Notes: generated by a model not told the origin, from the sequence alone. 64,000 bases of DNA from Bacteroides sp. 224 (GCF_010500995.1 NZ_QVMK01000029.1:1-64000); one strand, 5' to 3'. Positions 43,300 to 53,397 are shown, counted from the stretch's first letter. Numbers and translations are program-made.

Positions 43300-43400
43300 G
43301 CCCCCTCCGCCCTTTGGGCACCTCCCCCTTGCAGGGGAGGAATCGGTGCCGCAGGAATTCCTCCCCTGCAAGGGGGAGGTGCCCAAAGGGCGGAGGGGGC
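43300..43400. repeat. 44-bp perfect hairpin between SGBP and susD genes
   Basis: Left arm 43300-43343 and right arm 43357-43400 are perfect reverse complements of 44 bases with a 13-base loop. The arms are the same sequence as the inner hairpin at 26878-26976 apart from the ends. The right arm ends five bases before the susD stop codon. Confidence 0.88.
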
Positions 43401-43405
43401 TGGTT

Positions 43406-45157
43406 TTATCTGCTTAAATCAACCACCGGACGAACTGTCCAACCATTGCCACTGAAATAAGAGGAGTTATCCGTGCTATAGTTGGCAGAATTACCTCTCA
43501 GGTTGGGGTTGTTGTTCATCAACTGTTGCACGATGGGCAGGAATTCGTGTCCCGGCAAATAGGTATCATACGTGCTCTTCAGCTCAGAATCGTTTGCTAC
43601 ATTGCTATAACTCACCGGGTTCTTTATTCCCTCTTTAGAGAGGCGTACCGTGCCGTGTTCCTTGAGTTGCTGCAAGCGGCTGTTGTTGTAAAAGAAGCCC
43701 CAGCGGATGAGATCGAAGCCTCGACCGAATTCGCAGCCGAACTCCTTCGGACGTTCTACATTGGCTATCTGTTCGAAGAGTTTGTCGGCGTTGCCGAAGT
43801 CCTTGAGCTCTAAGTCGGCCAGATTGGCGCGGCCTCGCACCTCGTTGATCCAGTCGATAGCCTGCTGTGTGGGGCCATTCACCTCGTTTTCGCATTCAGC
43901 AGCACGGAGTAGTACATCGGAATAACGCATCAGGCGCAGGTTGATACCATCGCGCAAGCCTGTAACGACGGTACTGTACAAACCGGTACGGAGATTTGTG
44001 AATTTAGCAATGGGTAGACCACCGTAAGTGTTGTTAGTCACGATATTGTCGGTGGCTGTAAGTGTTTGCGTATAAGCTACATTACCATATTCGAAGTCTG
44101 CCCAGTCGGGTTCGTAGGTTCCGATGGTCCAGTAAAGACGGGGGTCGAGTGTACCTTTCGTGGTGCGCTCTTCTTTAAAAAGATGGTAGAGCCAGGGCGA
44201 AGCTGAGATGTCGGCCCAACCGCCATAATTGCCGGGAGCAAAGTTGCTCTCAATGGCCGACCCTTGTGTGGCATTGGGGCTGGTGTTTACCGGCGTCCAT
44301 TCGTCGTCAGTGCCTTGCGCTCCATAATCGAGGTACTGCACTTCGAAAAGGCTCTCTGCGTTGTTCTCGTAGGCTGAACCTTCGCGGAAATTATCTCCAT
44401 AGTTCTTCATCAGGCTATACGTGCCATACTTTTTACTGATGATGTCTTTCAACACCGGGAGTGCATCGCTGTATTTATGGCGCATCATAAGGGCGCGGGC
44501 ATAATAGCCTGCCGCAGCACCGCAGGTAGCACGTCCGCCGGCCCACTCGCCGCCTTCATCGCGCGAGGGAAGCAATCCCATCGCTTCCTTAAAATCTTTT
44601 TCTACCTGGTCCAATACGGCATCGTAGGTACTGTTACCTCCGTAAAGTCCTTCGAGTGTGGAGTAGGAGGCGTAGTCCGTAATAAGGGGCGGATTCTGAT
44701 AATAACCTACCAGGTTGTAGTACGACAGTCCGCGCAGGAAAAGCACTTGTCCTTTGATGCGTTTCATCTTATCGGAAAGTTGAGTGTTATCTTCGCCGCA
44801 ACGTGAAAGGGCGAAGTTGCATACGTTGATGGTGTAGTACCATTCCCGCCAGGGCCACCACGTAATGTCCGAAGTGACTTCTGCGTTCAGGTCATCGAAA
44901 GGCATATACCACACTTGTGAAGAGTTCCAGGCTTCATCTCCACGGCACACGTCGATAGTGTAACCTACACGGGCGTACGAACCCTCCATACGAATGTGGT
45001 TGTAGGCGGCAATCACGGATTCCTCCAAGTCATCGGGATTAAAGCCGAAAGTACTGGAAGTTTGCTGGTTGGGATTCAACAAATCCAACTCGTCACTGCA
45101 AGAAAACAGCGTGCTAAATCCCAAAATGAGAGCAAGTGAATATTTATATAGTTTCAT
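43406..45157 (-). CDS. SusD-family surface glycan-binding lipoprotein
   Basis: The protein has 583 residues started at the ATG 45155-45157, giving a lipoprotein signal (LILGFSTLFSC). SusD features are DELDLLNPNQQTSSTFGFNPDDLEESV near the start, RIKGQVLFLRGLSYYNLVGYY, the tetratricopeptide-like middle and RYSDVLLRAAECENE...AIDWINEVRGRANL near the end. It forms the lid of a SusCD importer and binds arabinan oligosaccharides. A longer frame reaching 45313 runs through the susC-susD hairpin and is rejected. Confidence 0.93.
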   Translation of the reverse strand: MKLYKYSLALILGFSTLFSCSDELDLLNPNQQTSSTFGFNPDDLEESVIAAYNHIRMEGSYARVGYTIDVCRGDEAWNSSQVWYMPFDDLNAEVTSDITWWPWREWYYTINVCNFALSRCGEDNTQLSDKMKRIKGQVLFLRGLSYYNLVGYYQNPPLITDYASYSTLEGLYGGNSTYDAVLDQVEKDFKEAMGLLPSRDEGGEWAGGRATCGAAAGYYARALMMRHKYSDALPVLKDIISKKYGTYSLMKNYGDNFREGSAYENNAESLFEVQYLDYGAQGTDDEWTPVNTSPNATQGSAIESNFAPGNYGGWADISASPWLYHLFKEERTTKGTLDPRLYWTIGTYEPDWADFEYGNVAYTQTLTATDNIVTNNTYGGLPIAKFTNLRTGLYSTVVTGLRDGINLRLMRYSDVLLRAAECENEVNGPTQQAIDWINEVRGRANLADLELKDFGNADKLFEQIANVERPKEFGCEFGRGFDLIRWGFFYNNSRLQQLKEHGTVRLSKEGIKNPVSYSNVANDSELKSTYDTYLPGHEFLPIVQQLMNNNPNLRGNSANYSTDNSSYFSGNGWTVRPVVDLSR

Positions 45158-45174
45158 AAAATATGTTTTTAAAA

Positions 45175-45278
45175 GCCTCACCCCAACCCTCTCCAAAGGA
45201 GAGGGGGATGGCTGCGCTATCCATGCGCTCGTTGTAACTCCCCTTCCCCCTCTCCTTTGGAGAGGGCCGGGGTGAGGC
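45175..45278. repeat. Long hairpin between susD and susC genes
   Basis: Left arm 45175-45208 and right arm 45245-45278 are 34-base reverse complements with two mismatches, built on CCTCTCCAAAGGAGAGG. The loop is 36 bases. It could lower susD expression or protect the upstream susC message. Confidence 0.82.
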
Positions 45279-45288
45279 TGTGTTTCAA

Positions 45289-48200
45289 TTAAAATGTAAA
45301 ATGAACGCCACACATGAAAGTGCGTGCAGTAGGATAAGAACAGAAATTATATCCCGGAGTGAAAGTTCCTCCCGCATAGTCAACATTATAACCGTGATAA
45401 CCGGTGAATGTGTGTAGATTCTGTGCCGATACGTATAGACGTACATCAGATACATATTTGCCGAACCACTCGTTCGGGAAGTTGTAGCCCAATTCTATAT
45501 TGGCAATCTTCCAGTAGGCTGCGTTCTGAATTTTGCGTGAACTGAAGAGGTCGTTCCAACCCAGGCTGGCACTGTTGGTAACATACGTGCGCGGCACGTT
45601 AGAGAGGTAAGTGCTGCCGTCTTCGCTCCAGCGGTTGGCATCGAGCATACCCACTGCTTTGTTTCCCCAGCCGTAGGCCGAGTTCAGCGAGTTGTAGATG
45701 TCATCGCTCACGTGATAGTTCATCGCACCGAACGTAGCGATGCTCAAATCAAAACGTTTGTATTCAAAGCGGGCACTAAGGCCGAAGTTAATCTTAGGCA
45801 TACCACTGCCTAACACTACTTGGTCGTCGCCGTCTACTTTACCGTCGGGTACACCGTCCGGTCCGCTCACGTCCTTATACAGGCAGTCGCCAATCTGAGC
45901 ACCCTCTTGCGTGGCATGGCTGTCCAAGTCTGCTTGCGTGCGGGCAATACCCTCGTAAACCCAGCCGTAGAACTGCCCGATTTCCTGGCCTACTTTGGTA
46001 ATGTAAGCCCCGGTGATGTATTGGTCGGTACCAAAACCTAACGAAGTTACACGGTTGCGCAACGTGCTGAGGTTGGCCGAAACTTCATACTTAAAAGCGC
46101 GGTCGCGGTTGCGGTAGGTAGCCGAAAACTCAAAACCGGAGTTGTTCATCGAGGCGGCATTCATTGTAACGGTGGTATTAGACACACCGGCTTGTTCCGG
46201 AACAGGAACGGCATACAAAAGGTCTTCGCTGGTATTCTTGTAATACTCGGCTGTAAACTCCAGGCGGTTGCGGAACAAAGCGAGGTCGATACCTACGTTG
46301 TAGGTCTTCTTCTTCTCCCATGCTAGGTTATTGTCCACGAAAGTGGAAACGGCAGAACCGGTCACTACGCTACCGTTGAAATTGTACGTCATGTTGTTGC
46401 GCGACATCACCGCCTGATACATATACTCACCTATATTCTCGTTACCGAGTTCACCATAGCTACCACGTACTTTGAACATGTTCACGGTATTTGTATCGAA
46501 AGGGAAGAAGTTCTCTTTGTCAAAGCGCCAACCCACAGAAACAGAAGGGAAGGTGCCCCAACGGATGCTTCTGGTCAGGCGGGAACTACCATCCCGGCGT
46601 ACGGTGGCCGAGAGCAAGTATCTGTCATCGTAATTGTAGTTGATACGACCAATATAAGACGAGAGGGTATGTTTGTATTCGTAACTTTCAGAATACGTAC
46701 TGGCAGCATTTTGGAGCTGTAGGAAGTAGGGCTCAGTGAAGTTGATGCCCCATCCGGTCAATAGGTCGGTGTTTTCCTGTTGGTAAGTCTGCCCTGCCAC
46801 TACGTTGATGTGATGTTTGCCTATTGTACCATCGTAAGTAAGTACATTCTCTATCAGTGCATCCGAATAGCTGCGTGATGCCTTGGTAAGCCGTTCGTTG
46901 CTTTTAGACAAGTACACACGGTTACTTTGCACCCATGCGGGAATCCAGGTATGATCCTTGGCATTGGTTTTACTGTAAGAGAGGTTCACTTTATAGTTGA
47001 GTTTATGATTTTTACTATTGATGCCAACCATCTTGAGCAGATCCACGTCGGCCGATCCGGTTCCCACCAAGCGATCTACGCGCGTGTTGCGTTCCATCAG
47101 GTGATTTATCAGCAATGGGTTGGAAGCGGAGATGTCACCATGCACAGTATCGTAATAAACACCATAGCCGTAAGCGTCATAATTATAGTTGTTGGCAATT
47201 CCTACCAGGTTATCAAGTACCCATGTCGAAGAATCATAAGCCTTGATGGTGGGCTGCATGAGCAAGGTGCCGCGCAGCACATTGGTTACGTCACCATACA
47301 AACCTTGAACGTATTCGGAAGCGTTCGACAAGCCCATATTGTCCTGATTGGAGTGAGAGTAAACAAGGCTGGTATGGAACTTGATGAACTTGGTATCCAT
47401 GGTGTTATTTACACGCGCGGTATAACGTTCGTAATTAGGACCGGCACCTTCGAGCGTTCCTTTTTGGTTGAAATAATCTAATGATATATTATAGGTGTTA
47501 TTGGCACCACCTCCGGAGAGGTTCACGTTGTGGTTCTGACGGATACCTGTTTTGAATACCTCTTTAAACCAATTGGTGTTAGTGTCGTCCTGGAATTGAT
47601 ATTTTCCGGTTTCGTTATTAAACTTATATCCCGATGGCAACGGCGTGTTGGAGTTTGCGGCTGCTTGGCCGAGGTATTGGCTGTATTGGTCGGCATTCAT
47701 TACATCATAAACATCATTAGGAATATTATCCACGCCGAAGTATCCGTTGTAATCCACTTTCAGCGGTTGATCTTTTTGTCCGCGTTTGGTGGTGATGATA
47801 ATCACACCATTAGCAGCGCGCGAACCGTAGATAGCAGCAGCCGAAGCATCCTTTAGTACCTGAATGGTTTCAATATCGTTCGAAGAGAAATCGCGGATGG
47901 TAGTTCCCATCGGAACACCGTCGATCACATACAGCGGAGCTGTGCTACCAAAAGAGCCAACCCCACGGATGCGCACGCTCGGATCGGCACCGGGCTGTCC
48001 GTCGGAGGTGATTTGCACGCCGGAAACCTTACCTTCGAGCATGGTAGAGATGTTGGAGTGTGATGTCTGTTTCAAGGCTTCCGCATCTACTATGGCAACA
48101 GAACCGGTTAAGTCGGATTTCTTCTGTGTACCGTATCCTACCACCACCACTTGGTCAAGTATCTGGCTGTCGGATTGTAACTGAATGGTTTCAATGATGG

Positions 48201-48498
48201 CACGATTGCGAACAGCCACTTCGCGTTCCTTGTACCCCACATAGCTTATTAAAAGGGTAGCGTTTCCGGGAACCTGTAATTGGAAGTTTCCGTCCATATC
48301 GGTAATGGTTCCGTCTTGTCCGCCTTTCACTTTAATGGTAGCCCCTATCAGGGGTTCGCCTTGCTCGTCGACTACTTGGCCACGAACCTTGATAGTCGGA
48401 GCTTGTGCCACGGTAGCCATTGCGGGTGTAGAATATACCGCCATGCTGCCAAAAGTACACAGACTAAGCATTGCGGAAAAGAATAAATGTTTCCTCAT
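45289..48498 (-). CDS. SusC-family TonB-dependent outer-membrane transporter
   Basis: The protein has 1069 residues with a signal peptide. An N-terminal carboxypeptidase-like domain (KVRGQVVDEQGEPLIGATIKVKG) is followed by a TonB-box region (DQVVVVGYGTQKKSDLTGS), the plug (LEGKVSGVQITSDGQPGADPSVRIRG and VIDGVPMG) and a 22-strand barrel ending in FMCGVHFTF with a terminal Phe. It imports arabinan oligosaccharides using TonB energy, with SusD as lid. It heads the susC-susD-SGBP-GH43 operon. Its promoter has an operator layout shared with the divergent GH43 operon (48740-48794). Confidence 0.95.
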   Translation of the reverse strand: MRKHLFFSAMLSLCTFGSMAVYSTPAMATVAQAPTIKVRGQVVDEQGEPLIGATIKVKGGQDGTITDMDGNFQLQVPGNATLLISYVGYKEREVAVRNRAIIETIQLQSDSQILDQVVVVGYGTQKKSDLTGSVAIVDAEALKQTSHSNISTMLEGKVSGVQITSDGQPGADPSVRIRGVGSFGSTAPLYVIDGVPMGTTIRDFSSNDIETIQVLKDASAAAIYGSRAANGVIIITTKRGQKDQPLKVDYNGYFGVDNIPNDVYDVMNADQYSQYLGQAAANSNTPLPSGYKFNNETGKYQFQDDTNTNWFKEVFKTGIRQNHNVNLSGGGANNTYNISLDYFNQKGTLEGAGPNYERYTARVNNTMDTKFIKFHTSLVYSHSNQDNMGLSNASEYVQGLYGDVTNVLRGTLLMQPTIKAYDSSTWVLDNLVGIANNYNYDAYGYGVYYDTVHGDISASNPLLINHLMERNTRVDRLVGTGSADVDLLKMVGINSKNHKLNYKVNLSYSKTNAKDHTWIPAWVQSNRVYLSKSNERLTKASRSYSDALIENVLTYDGTIGKHHINVVAGQTYQQENTDLLTGWGINFTEPYFLQLQNAASTYSESYEYKHTLSSYIGRINYNYDDRYLLSATVRRDGSSRLTRSIRWGTFPSVSVGWRFDKENFFPFDTNTVNMFKVRGSYGELGNENIGEYMYQAVMSRNNMTYNFNGSVVTGSAVSTFVDNNLAWEKKKTYNVGIDLALFRNRLEFTAEYYKNTSEDLLYAVPVPEQAGVSNTTVTMNAASMNNSGFEFSATYRNRDRAFKYEVSANLSTLRNRVTSLGFGTDQYITGAYITKVGQEIGQFYGWVYEGIARTQADLDSHATQEGAQIGDCLYKDVSGPDGVPDGKVDGDDQVVLGSGMPKINFGLSARFEYKRFDLSIATFGAMNYHVSDDIYNSLNSAYGWGNKAVGMLDANRWSEDGSTYLSNVPRTYVTNSASLGWNDLFSSRKIQNAAYWKIANIELGYNFPNEWFGKYVSDVRLYVSAQNLHTFTGYHGYNVDYAGGTFTPGYNFCSYPTARTFMCGVHFTF

Positions 48499-48739
48499 CT
48501 TTAAAAGTATTAAGGTTGTTAATTTAATAGATTAGACTTCTTATTAACCCTACCAAAGATAGCCGGGTTATAGATTTAATAGATGTAATGGAATTAATAG
48601 GGGAAGGTTGAACTTGGTCGATGCCACGTGCAATGCGGCAATCATTCTTTTGCTATTCTTCATGATATTAAGATTAAAATTACACATTAAATACATCCTT
48701 CTTTCTCGAAGGAGAATAAAAACGACGTATTTATACCTG

Positions 48740-48794
48740 CAAATATAGTTCGACTATGTGTTTGAGTGGTGGACGTTTGTGTTTTGATAGTGGA
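48740..48794 (-). promoter_or_regulatory. susC promoter with paired TCCAC operator
   Basis: On the minus strand TCCAC occurs at 48794-48790 and 48773-48769, 21 bases apart, and TATATTTG (48747-48740), a perfect TAnnTTTG box followed by CAGG, lies 21 bases further. The same arrangement is seen before the divergent GH43 gene (53398-53453). The regulator is probably the hybrid sensor encoded between them. Confidence 0.65.
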
Positions 48795-48827
48795 TAAATG
48801 AATAAAAGTTGCTGTTTTGGTAAAAAA

Positions 48828-49045
48828 AGACATATACCTTTACTCTTTTAACCTATACACCTTTACCCTCTTAGCCTATACACCTTGGCACTTTGTAGGT
48901 ATATATCCATGAGATACAAAGGTATATACCTAAGCAGTCTGTAAGTATATACCTTTGTAACCATTAGGTGTACACTTAAGCGACCCTTAGGTATATACCT
49001 TTGCAACCATTAGGTGTACACTTAAACAATTCTTACATATATCTA
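48828..49045. repeat. Array of about ten palindromic boxes at 23-bp period
   Basis: Boxes start at 48828, 48851, 48874, 48897, 48920, 48943, 48966, 48989, 49012 and, weakly, 49035: exactly 23 bases each. The box is AGGTATATACCT or its variants (ACCTATACACCT, AGGTGTACACTT); the 11-base spacers vary more. Units 48943-48981 and 48989-49027 repeat almost perfectly as a pair. A second palindrome with arms ATATATAATA (49045-49054) and TATTATATAT (49068-49077) around GTACGCGTAC follows. The array lies between the sensor gene and the susC operator. Confidence 0.88.
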
Positions 49046-49114
49046 TATATAATAATGTACGCGTACCTATTATATATGATCACTTTTGAATTTGATAAAA
49101 GGCTCATTTAAGCC

Positions 49115-52100
49115 TTATTCCATTAAACTACTGGGAGTAGTGTTGTATCTTTTAGTAAAACAGCGAGTGAAGTATTTAGGATCGTTGAAGCCTACTTCAT
49201 AAGCAATCTCTGAGATATTCAGATTTTTGGTAATTTTGTTTCTTTCAATCAGTTCTCGTGCGATGCTGAGGCGGTAATTCCGTATAAACTGCCCAATGGA
49301 CTGTCCGGTGAGACTCTGCATCTTTTTATTGAGTAAACTTTTGCTTACGCCCATAGCTTCTATAAAATCGGAAGCTTCATAATATGAATTCTTATAGTTG
49401 GCTTTTAGAATGTCCAATGCTTTGTCTAAGAACTTTTTATCGCTGGATTCCTCTTCTATTTGCAATTCTTTCACCTCCATGCTCATAGCAAAACGCTTTT
49501 GATAACGCTTGCGGTTTTCCAGAATATTGGTGATGCGGGTTAATAAGAGTTCTTCGTTGAATGGTTTTAATAGATATTCGTCTACCCCCATTTTATAGCT
49601 CTCTATGCGCGATTCCTGAGCAGTCTTAGCAGTAAGCATCAGAAAAGGAATGTGAGAGATCGAAAAATTCTCTTTGACTTTTTTGGATAATTCAATGCCA
49701 TCCATAACAGGCATCATCAGGTCGCTGATGATAAAGTCTACGTTGCTTTGTGCGAGTATATGGAGTGCTTCTTCTCCATTTTCTGCCTCGAATATGTTGT
49801 ATTGTTCGGAAAGAATGGAGCGGATATAAGCACGCATATCTTTGTTGTCTTCTACGATAAGTATGGTTAACTTTCCGGGAACAAAATCTATAGGAGGTTG
49901 TACACCGGCCTCGGTGGAAAGCTGCGGATGAATGCCCGAAAGGGGGACCGGATTGTTCTTGTCTTCTCGCAACAAAGGAAGCACGATGGAAAAAGTACTG
50001 CCTGTTTTCTTATGATTGCGAGCAGTGATGGTGCCGCCGTGCAGTTTCACGATTCGTTTGGATAAGTACAGACCAATTCCTGTGCCACTTTGTCCATATA
50101 CCGGAAATTTGGAATGGTCGTTCGATTGGTAGAAACGGTTAAATATTTTAGGCAAATCCTCTTCCGAAATACCTATCCCGGTATCGGATACGCTGATATA
50201 CAACTTCTCTGTATCACTTTCCTTGTCGCTACATGAAGCAACATAAAGGGTTACGATACCATTGTCGGGCGTAAACTTAATGGCGTTGGAGAGTAGGTTG
50301 GTGATTACTTTGTGCATTGCATCCTGATCGAACAGTAAGAAAGGGTCGGTCAGGTGATAAAGTTTACGGAGTTGAATGTTTCTTTCTCCGGCGAAAGCTT
50401 CGAAAGGTAACACCAAAGAGTCAATGAATTTCAGGAAATTACCTCTTCCTTGTACAATCTCTAATTTCCCCGATTCCACTTTCCGGAAGTCCATCAATTG
50501 ATTAACCAACGACAACAGGTATTTAGAATTTCGTTCCACAAAATGCAACTGTTCAATAACCTGTGGGTTGTAGCTCAGTTTCAGTGCCCGCTCAATTGGT
50601 CCTATAATTAAGGTAATAGGGGTGCGAAATTCGTGGGTGATGTTGGTGAAGAAAGATAATTTATCTAAAGTTAGCTCCTGTACCTTTTTAGACATTTGTA
50701 TGAGCTGAGACTTCTGTTTGGTAATTTTCTCGTTCTGTTCTTTCAGTTCGCGGGTGCGCTCTTCTACCATTTGGTGCAATAACTTTTGTTGTTTTTGTAG
50801 CAAATGAATACGCCGTATGTAATAATAGGCAACCGAACAACCTAAGGTCAGGATTACACTCAGGATAAACCACCAGGTTTTATAAAAGAAAGGAGTGACA
50901 ATTACTTCCAGCTCTTTCTGAATATCCTCGTTGGCGAAATCTTGTGAACTGTATCTTACCTGGAAAGTGTATTTTCCCGATGGAATATTAGTGTAGCTGG
51001 CAAAGCGGCGAGTAGAAGGTACTTCCACCCAATTATCGTCAAAACCCAATAATCGATAGCTATAAACCGAAGCCAATTGCGCTTCGTAGTTTAAGGCTGA
51101 GAATTCCAGAGAGAAAGACTTATCACTCTCATGTAAATGAAGAGTTTTGGCAATGGAAATATTGGTGTCGATATACTTATTGCCGGGGTATATTTCTTCG
51201 TTGGCCACCAATAAACGGGTCAGGGTAATGTGGGCAGGCGCCGGCGTTGTTTCCTTTCGGTTGGCTTCGATAACAGTTAAGCCGGTCAGTCCTCCAAAGT
51301 ACAATAAGCCTTTTTGCGATTTACAATAAGCATTCCAATAAAATTGATTGCCGGTAAGACCATCTTCTTTGGTATAATTGGTGAAACGTTCGGTTAAAGG
51401 ATCGAAGCAAGACAGACCGTTGTTAGTGCTGATCCACAGGCGGCCTCTTTCATCTTCGAGTATGCCCCGGATGTTGTTGTTTATCAACCCCTGTTCGGTG
51501 GTATAAGTAATGAAAGTGCCTTTTCCATCTTTTTCTGTGGGGAAATATTTGTATATGCCATTTCCGTTACTACCTACCCAGATGGTACCATTGGAGGTCA
51601 GGCAAAAACAGGCACTCTTTTCTATCAGTCCGGAGGAAGGATTGTCCAACTTGAACTTTAAGTGGGTGTATTGAAAACGATTGTCTTTCCGGCTGTGGAG
51701 ATGAATCAGGTAAACACCCTCCATAGAACCCATCCATAAATTGCCCGATGGGTCGATCATTGAACCTATAGAACCATGAATAGAGCGGGTTACCTCTTCG
51801 CTGAAAGGGGCATGTATAGAGTCGGTTGCTAAATCATAAAAATAAATACCGGGATTTGTTCCAATCCATATACCGTTATTAATAGGGTCGTAACATAAAC
51901 TTCCTATAAAATCGATAGGTGCTCCTTGGTGTGTTTGGGAAGAAATATACTTGCCGGTTGCATACGTAGGCGAGTTTAGGTTGAGCAATGTAACTCCATT
52001 TCCCCAGGTACCTACCCAGAGGCGATCTTTGTCATCGGCAGTGATGGCACTTACCGAATTGTGGCTTAGAAAAGCAGGAGCATCGGCGGTGTAATGCACA

Positions 52101-53308
52101 AAATGATCGCTACCGTTTGCTTTGCGGTTGAGGCCGCCTTCTACAGTTCCTACCCATAGGTTACCTTTTTGATCCTCGAATATGGCATTCACCGGATTGG
52201 GCGAAATGGAGGAGGCTTCATCCTTATTATATATATAACTGCGAGCCGACAATCTTCGTGGAGTCATTTTGTTGACTCCCCCCGTTTCACTACCTATCCA
52301 AATAATGTCACCATCTATATACATACAGTTAATGAAGTTGGAGTTTAACTGCTTTCGGGAGTGTTTGACTTCTTGCGTAATCTGCTCAAAATCATTGCTT
52401 GTTTGGTTGTAAACATTGATACCTCGCAGTGTGCTTACCAGCAACTGTTTGTCTTTGGTTATTTTAATGTCTGTAATAAAGCTTTGTGTGATGGAATGAG
52501 GATTTCCCTTCTCGTATTCATATCGTTTAATGATTTCTTCGGACTGATTGTAGCGAAACAGCCCTTTATTGGTACCTATCCACACTTCGTTCTCTTTGGA
52601 ACAGAAAGCTGATATTAAAGTACCTTGCTCAAATTCTAATAGTGGAGAGATGAGAACTGCTTTTAGTGTATTCTTCTCGGCCGGATATACCTTGCAGACT
52701 TTATTTTCTATGCCAATCCAGATGTGACCATCTTTATCAATATCGGAAAGTGCCACCGCCTGTGTATTAATCGAGATGTTAGACAGTGTGTAGATGTCTG
52801 CTACCTCTCCATTCGTTTTAAAAGTTATTTTGTAGAGGCTGGAATGGCCGCACAGCCAGATGGCTCCCAGACTGTCTTTAGTTACATTAATAATGGGTTG
52901 CGAAAGAATGGCTGTAAAAGCACTGTGTTCTTTGGGGGGAATAATTAATTGTAGTTTCTTTAAATCTAAGATATCGGTACCTCCTTCTGAAACAATCCAT
53001 AGACGACTAAAGTTATCTTCGCATACCGTTCTTATAAAATTGCTTTTGAGTTTAACCGGCGAAGTATTGATGCTATAATGCACAAATTCGTATCCGTCGT
53101 AACGGGATAAGCCGCCTCCTCCGGTCGAAAACCAGAGAAATCCTTGGGAGTCTTTGTATATGTCGTCAATGAAATTATGCAGTAGCCCATTCTCCATGGT
53201 TACATACGTGGTGTTGTATCGGGAGGAGAATTGTTCCTGCGCACCGGCTGCCATAGGAACCAGCATCCATATACATATAAAGGCAGATAAAAGAAATGTT
53301 TTCACCAT
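49115..53308 (-). CDS. Hybrid two-component system regulator (HTCS)
   Basis: The protein has about 1397 residues from the ATG at 53306-53308, which gives a proper signal peptide; an in-frame ATG eight codons earlier (53332) is possible. Periplasmic two-component propeller repeats (for example LLHNFIDDIYKDSQGFLWFST) and a Y_Y_Y domain are followed by a membrane helix (WWFILSVILTLGCSVAYYYI), a kinase core with HEFRTPITLI, and N and G boxes (NLLSNAIKFTPDNG and DTGIGISEED). A receiver has Asp in ISDLMMPVMDG (about residue 1196), and a C-terminal AraC-type helix-turn-helix ends the protein. It senses arabinan oligosaccharides in the periplasm and binds DNA directly; likely targets are the two TCCAC promoters. 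Confidence 0.95.
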   Translation of the reverse strand: MVKTFLLSAFICIWMLVPMAAGAQEQFSSRYNTTYVTMENGLLHNFIDDIYKDSQGFLWFSTGGGGLSRYDGYEFVHYSINTSPVKLKSNFIRTVCEDNFSRLWIVSEGGTDILDLKKLQLIIPPKEHSAFTAILSQPIINVTKDSLGAIWLCGHSSLYKITFKTNGEVADIYTLSNISINTQAVALSDIDKDGHIWIGIENKVCKVYPAEKNTLKAVLISPLLEFEQGTLISAFCSKENEVWIGTNKGLFRYNQSEEIIKRYEYEKGNPHSITQSFITDIKITKDKQLLVSTLRGINVYNQTSNDFEQITQEVKHSRKQLNSNFINCMYIDGDIIWIGSETGGVNKMTPRRLSARSYIYNKDEASSISPNPVNAIFEDQKGNLWVGTVEGGLNRKANGSDHFVHYTADAPAFLSHNSVSAITADDKDRLWVGTWGNGVTLLNLNSPTYATGKYISSQTHQGAPIDFIGSLCYDPINNGIWIGTNPGIYFYDLATDSIHAPFSEEVTRSIHGSIGSMIDPSGNLWMGSMEGVYLIHLHSRKDNRFQYTHLKFKLDNPSSGLIEKSACFCLTSNGTIWVGSNGNGIYKYFPTEKDGKGTFITYTTEQGLINNNIRGILEDERGRLWISTNNGLSCFDPLTERFTNYTKEDGLTGNQFYWNAYCKSQKGLLYFGGLTGLTVIEANRKETTPAPAHITLTRLLVANEEIYPGNKYIDTNISIAKTLHLHESDKSFSLEFSALNYEAQLASVYSYRLLGFDDNWVEVPSTRRFASYTNIPSGKYTFQVRYSSQDFANEDIQKELEVIVTPFFYKTWWFILSVILTLGCSVAYYYIRRIHLLQKQQKLLHQMVEERTRELKEQNEKITKQKSQLIQMSKKVQELTLDKLSFFTNITHEFRTPITLIIGPIERALKLSYNPQVIEQLHFVERNSKYLLSLVNQLMDFRKVESGKLEIVQGRGNFLKFIDSLVLPFEAFAGERNIQLRKLYHLTDPFLLFDQDAMHKVITNLLSNAIKFTPDNGIVTLYVASCSDKESDTEKLYISVSDTGIGISEEDLPKIFNRFYQSNDHSKFPVYGQSGTGIGLYLSKRIVKLHGGTITARNHKKTGSTFSIVLPLLREDKNNPVPLSGIHPQLSTEAGVQPPIDFVPGKLTILIVEDNKDMRAYIRSILSEQYNIFEAENGEEALHILAQSNVDFIISDLMMPVMDGIELSKKVKENFSISHIPFLMLTAKTAQESRIESYKMGVDEYLLKPFNEELLLTRITNILENRKRYQKRFAMSMEVKELQIEEESSDKKFLDKALDILKANYKNSYYEASDFIEAMGVSKSLLNKKMQSLTGQSIGQFIRNYRLSIARELIERNKITKNLNISEIAYEVGFNDPKYFTRCFTKRYNTTPSSLME

Positions 53309-53397
53309 AGCATTAGTGTCAATGTTATACAAATGTAGAGGATAAAAAAAGATTAATCAAGTGGCGAGGGTGCTCTTTTTGTGTCTGCGCACATTTG

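Noticed and set aside
41476..43386. Surface-binding protein frame starting at 43386
   Set aside because: The first 48 residues come from the right arm of the 43300-43400 hairpin; the ATG at 43242 gives a normal signal sequence.
43406..45313. SusD frame starting at 45313
   Set aside because: The extra 52 residues translate the intergenic hairpin; the ATG at 45157 gives the proper lipoprotein signal peptide.
48828..49045. The 23-bp array as a CRISPR array
   Set aside because: Boxes are only about 12 bp, vary in sequence, spacers are 11 bp and partly conserved, and no cas genes are nearby.
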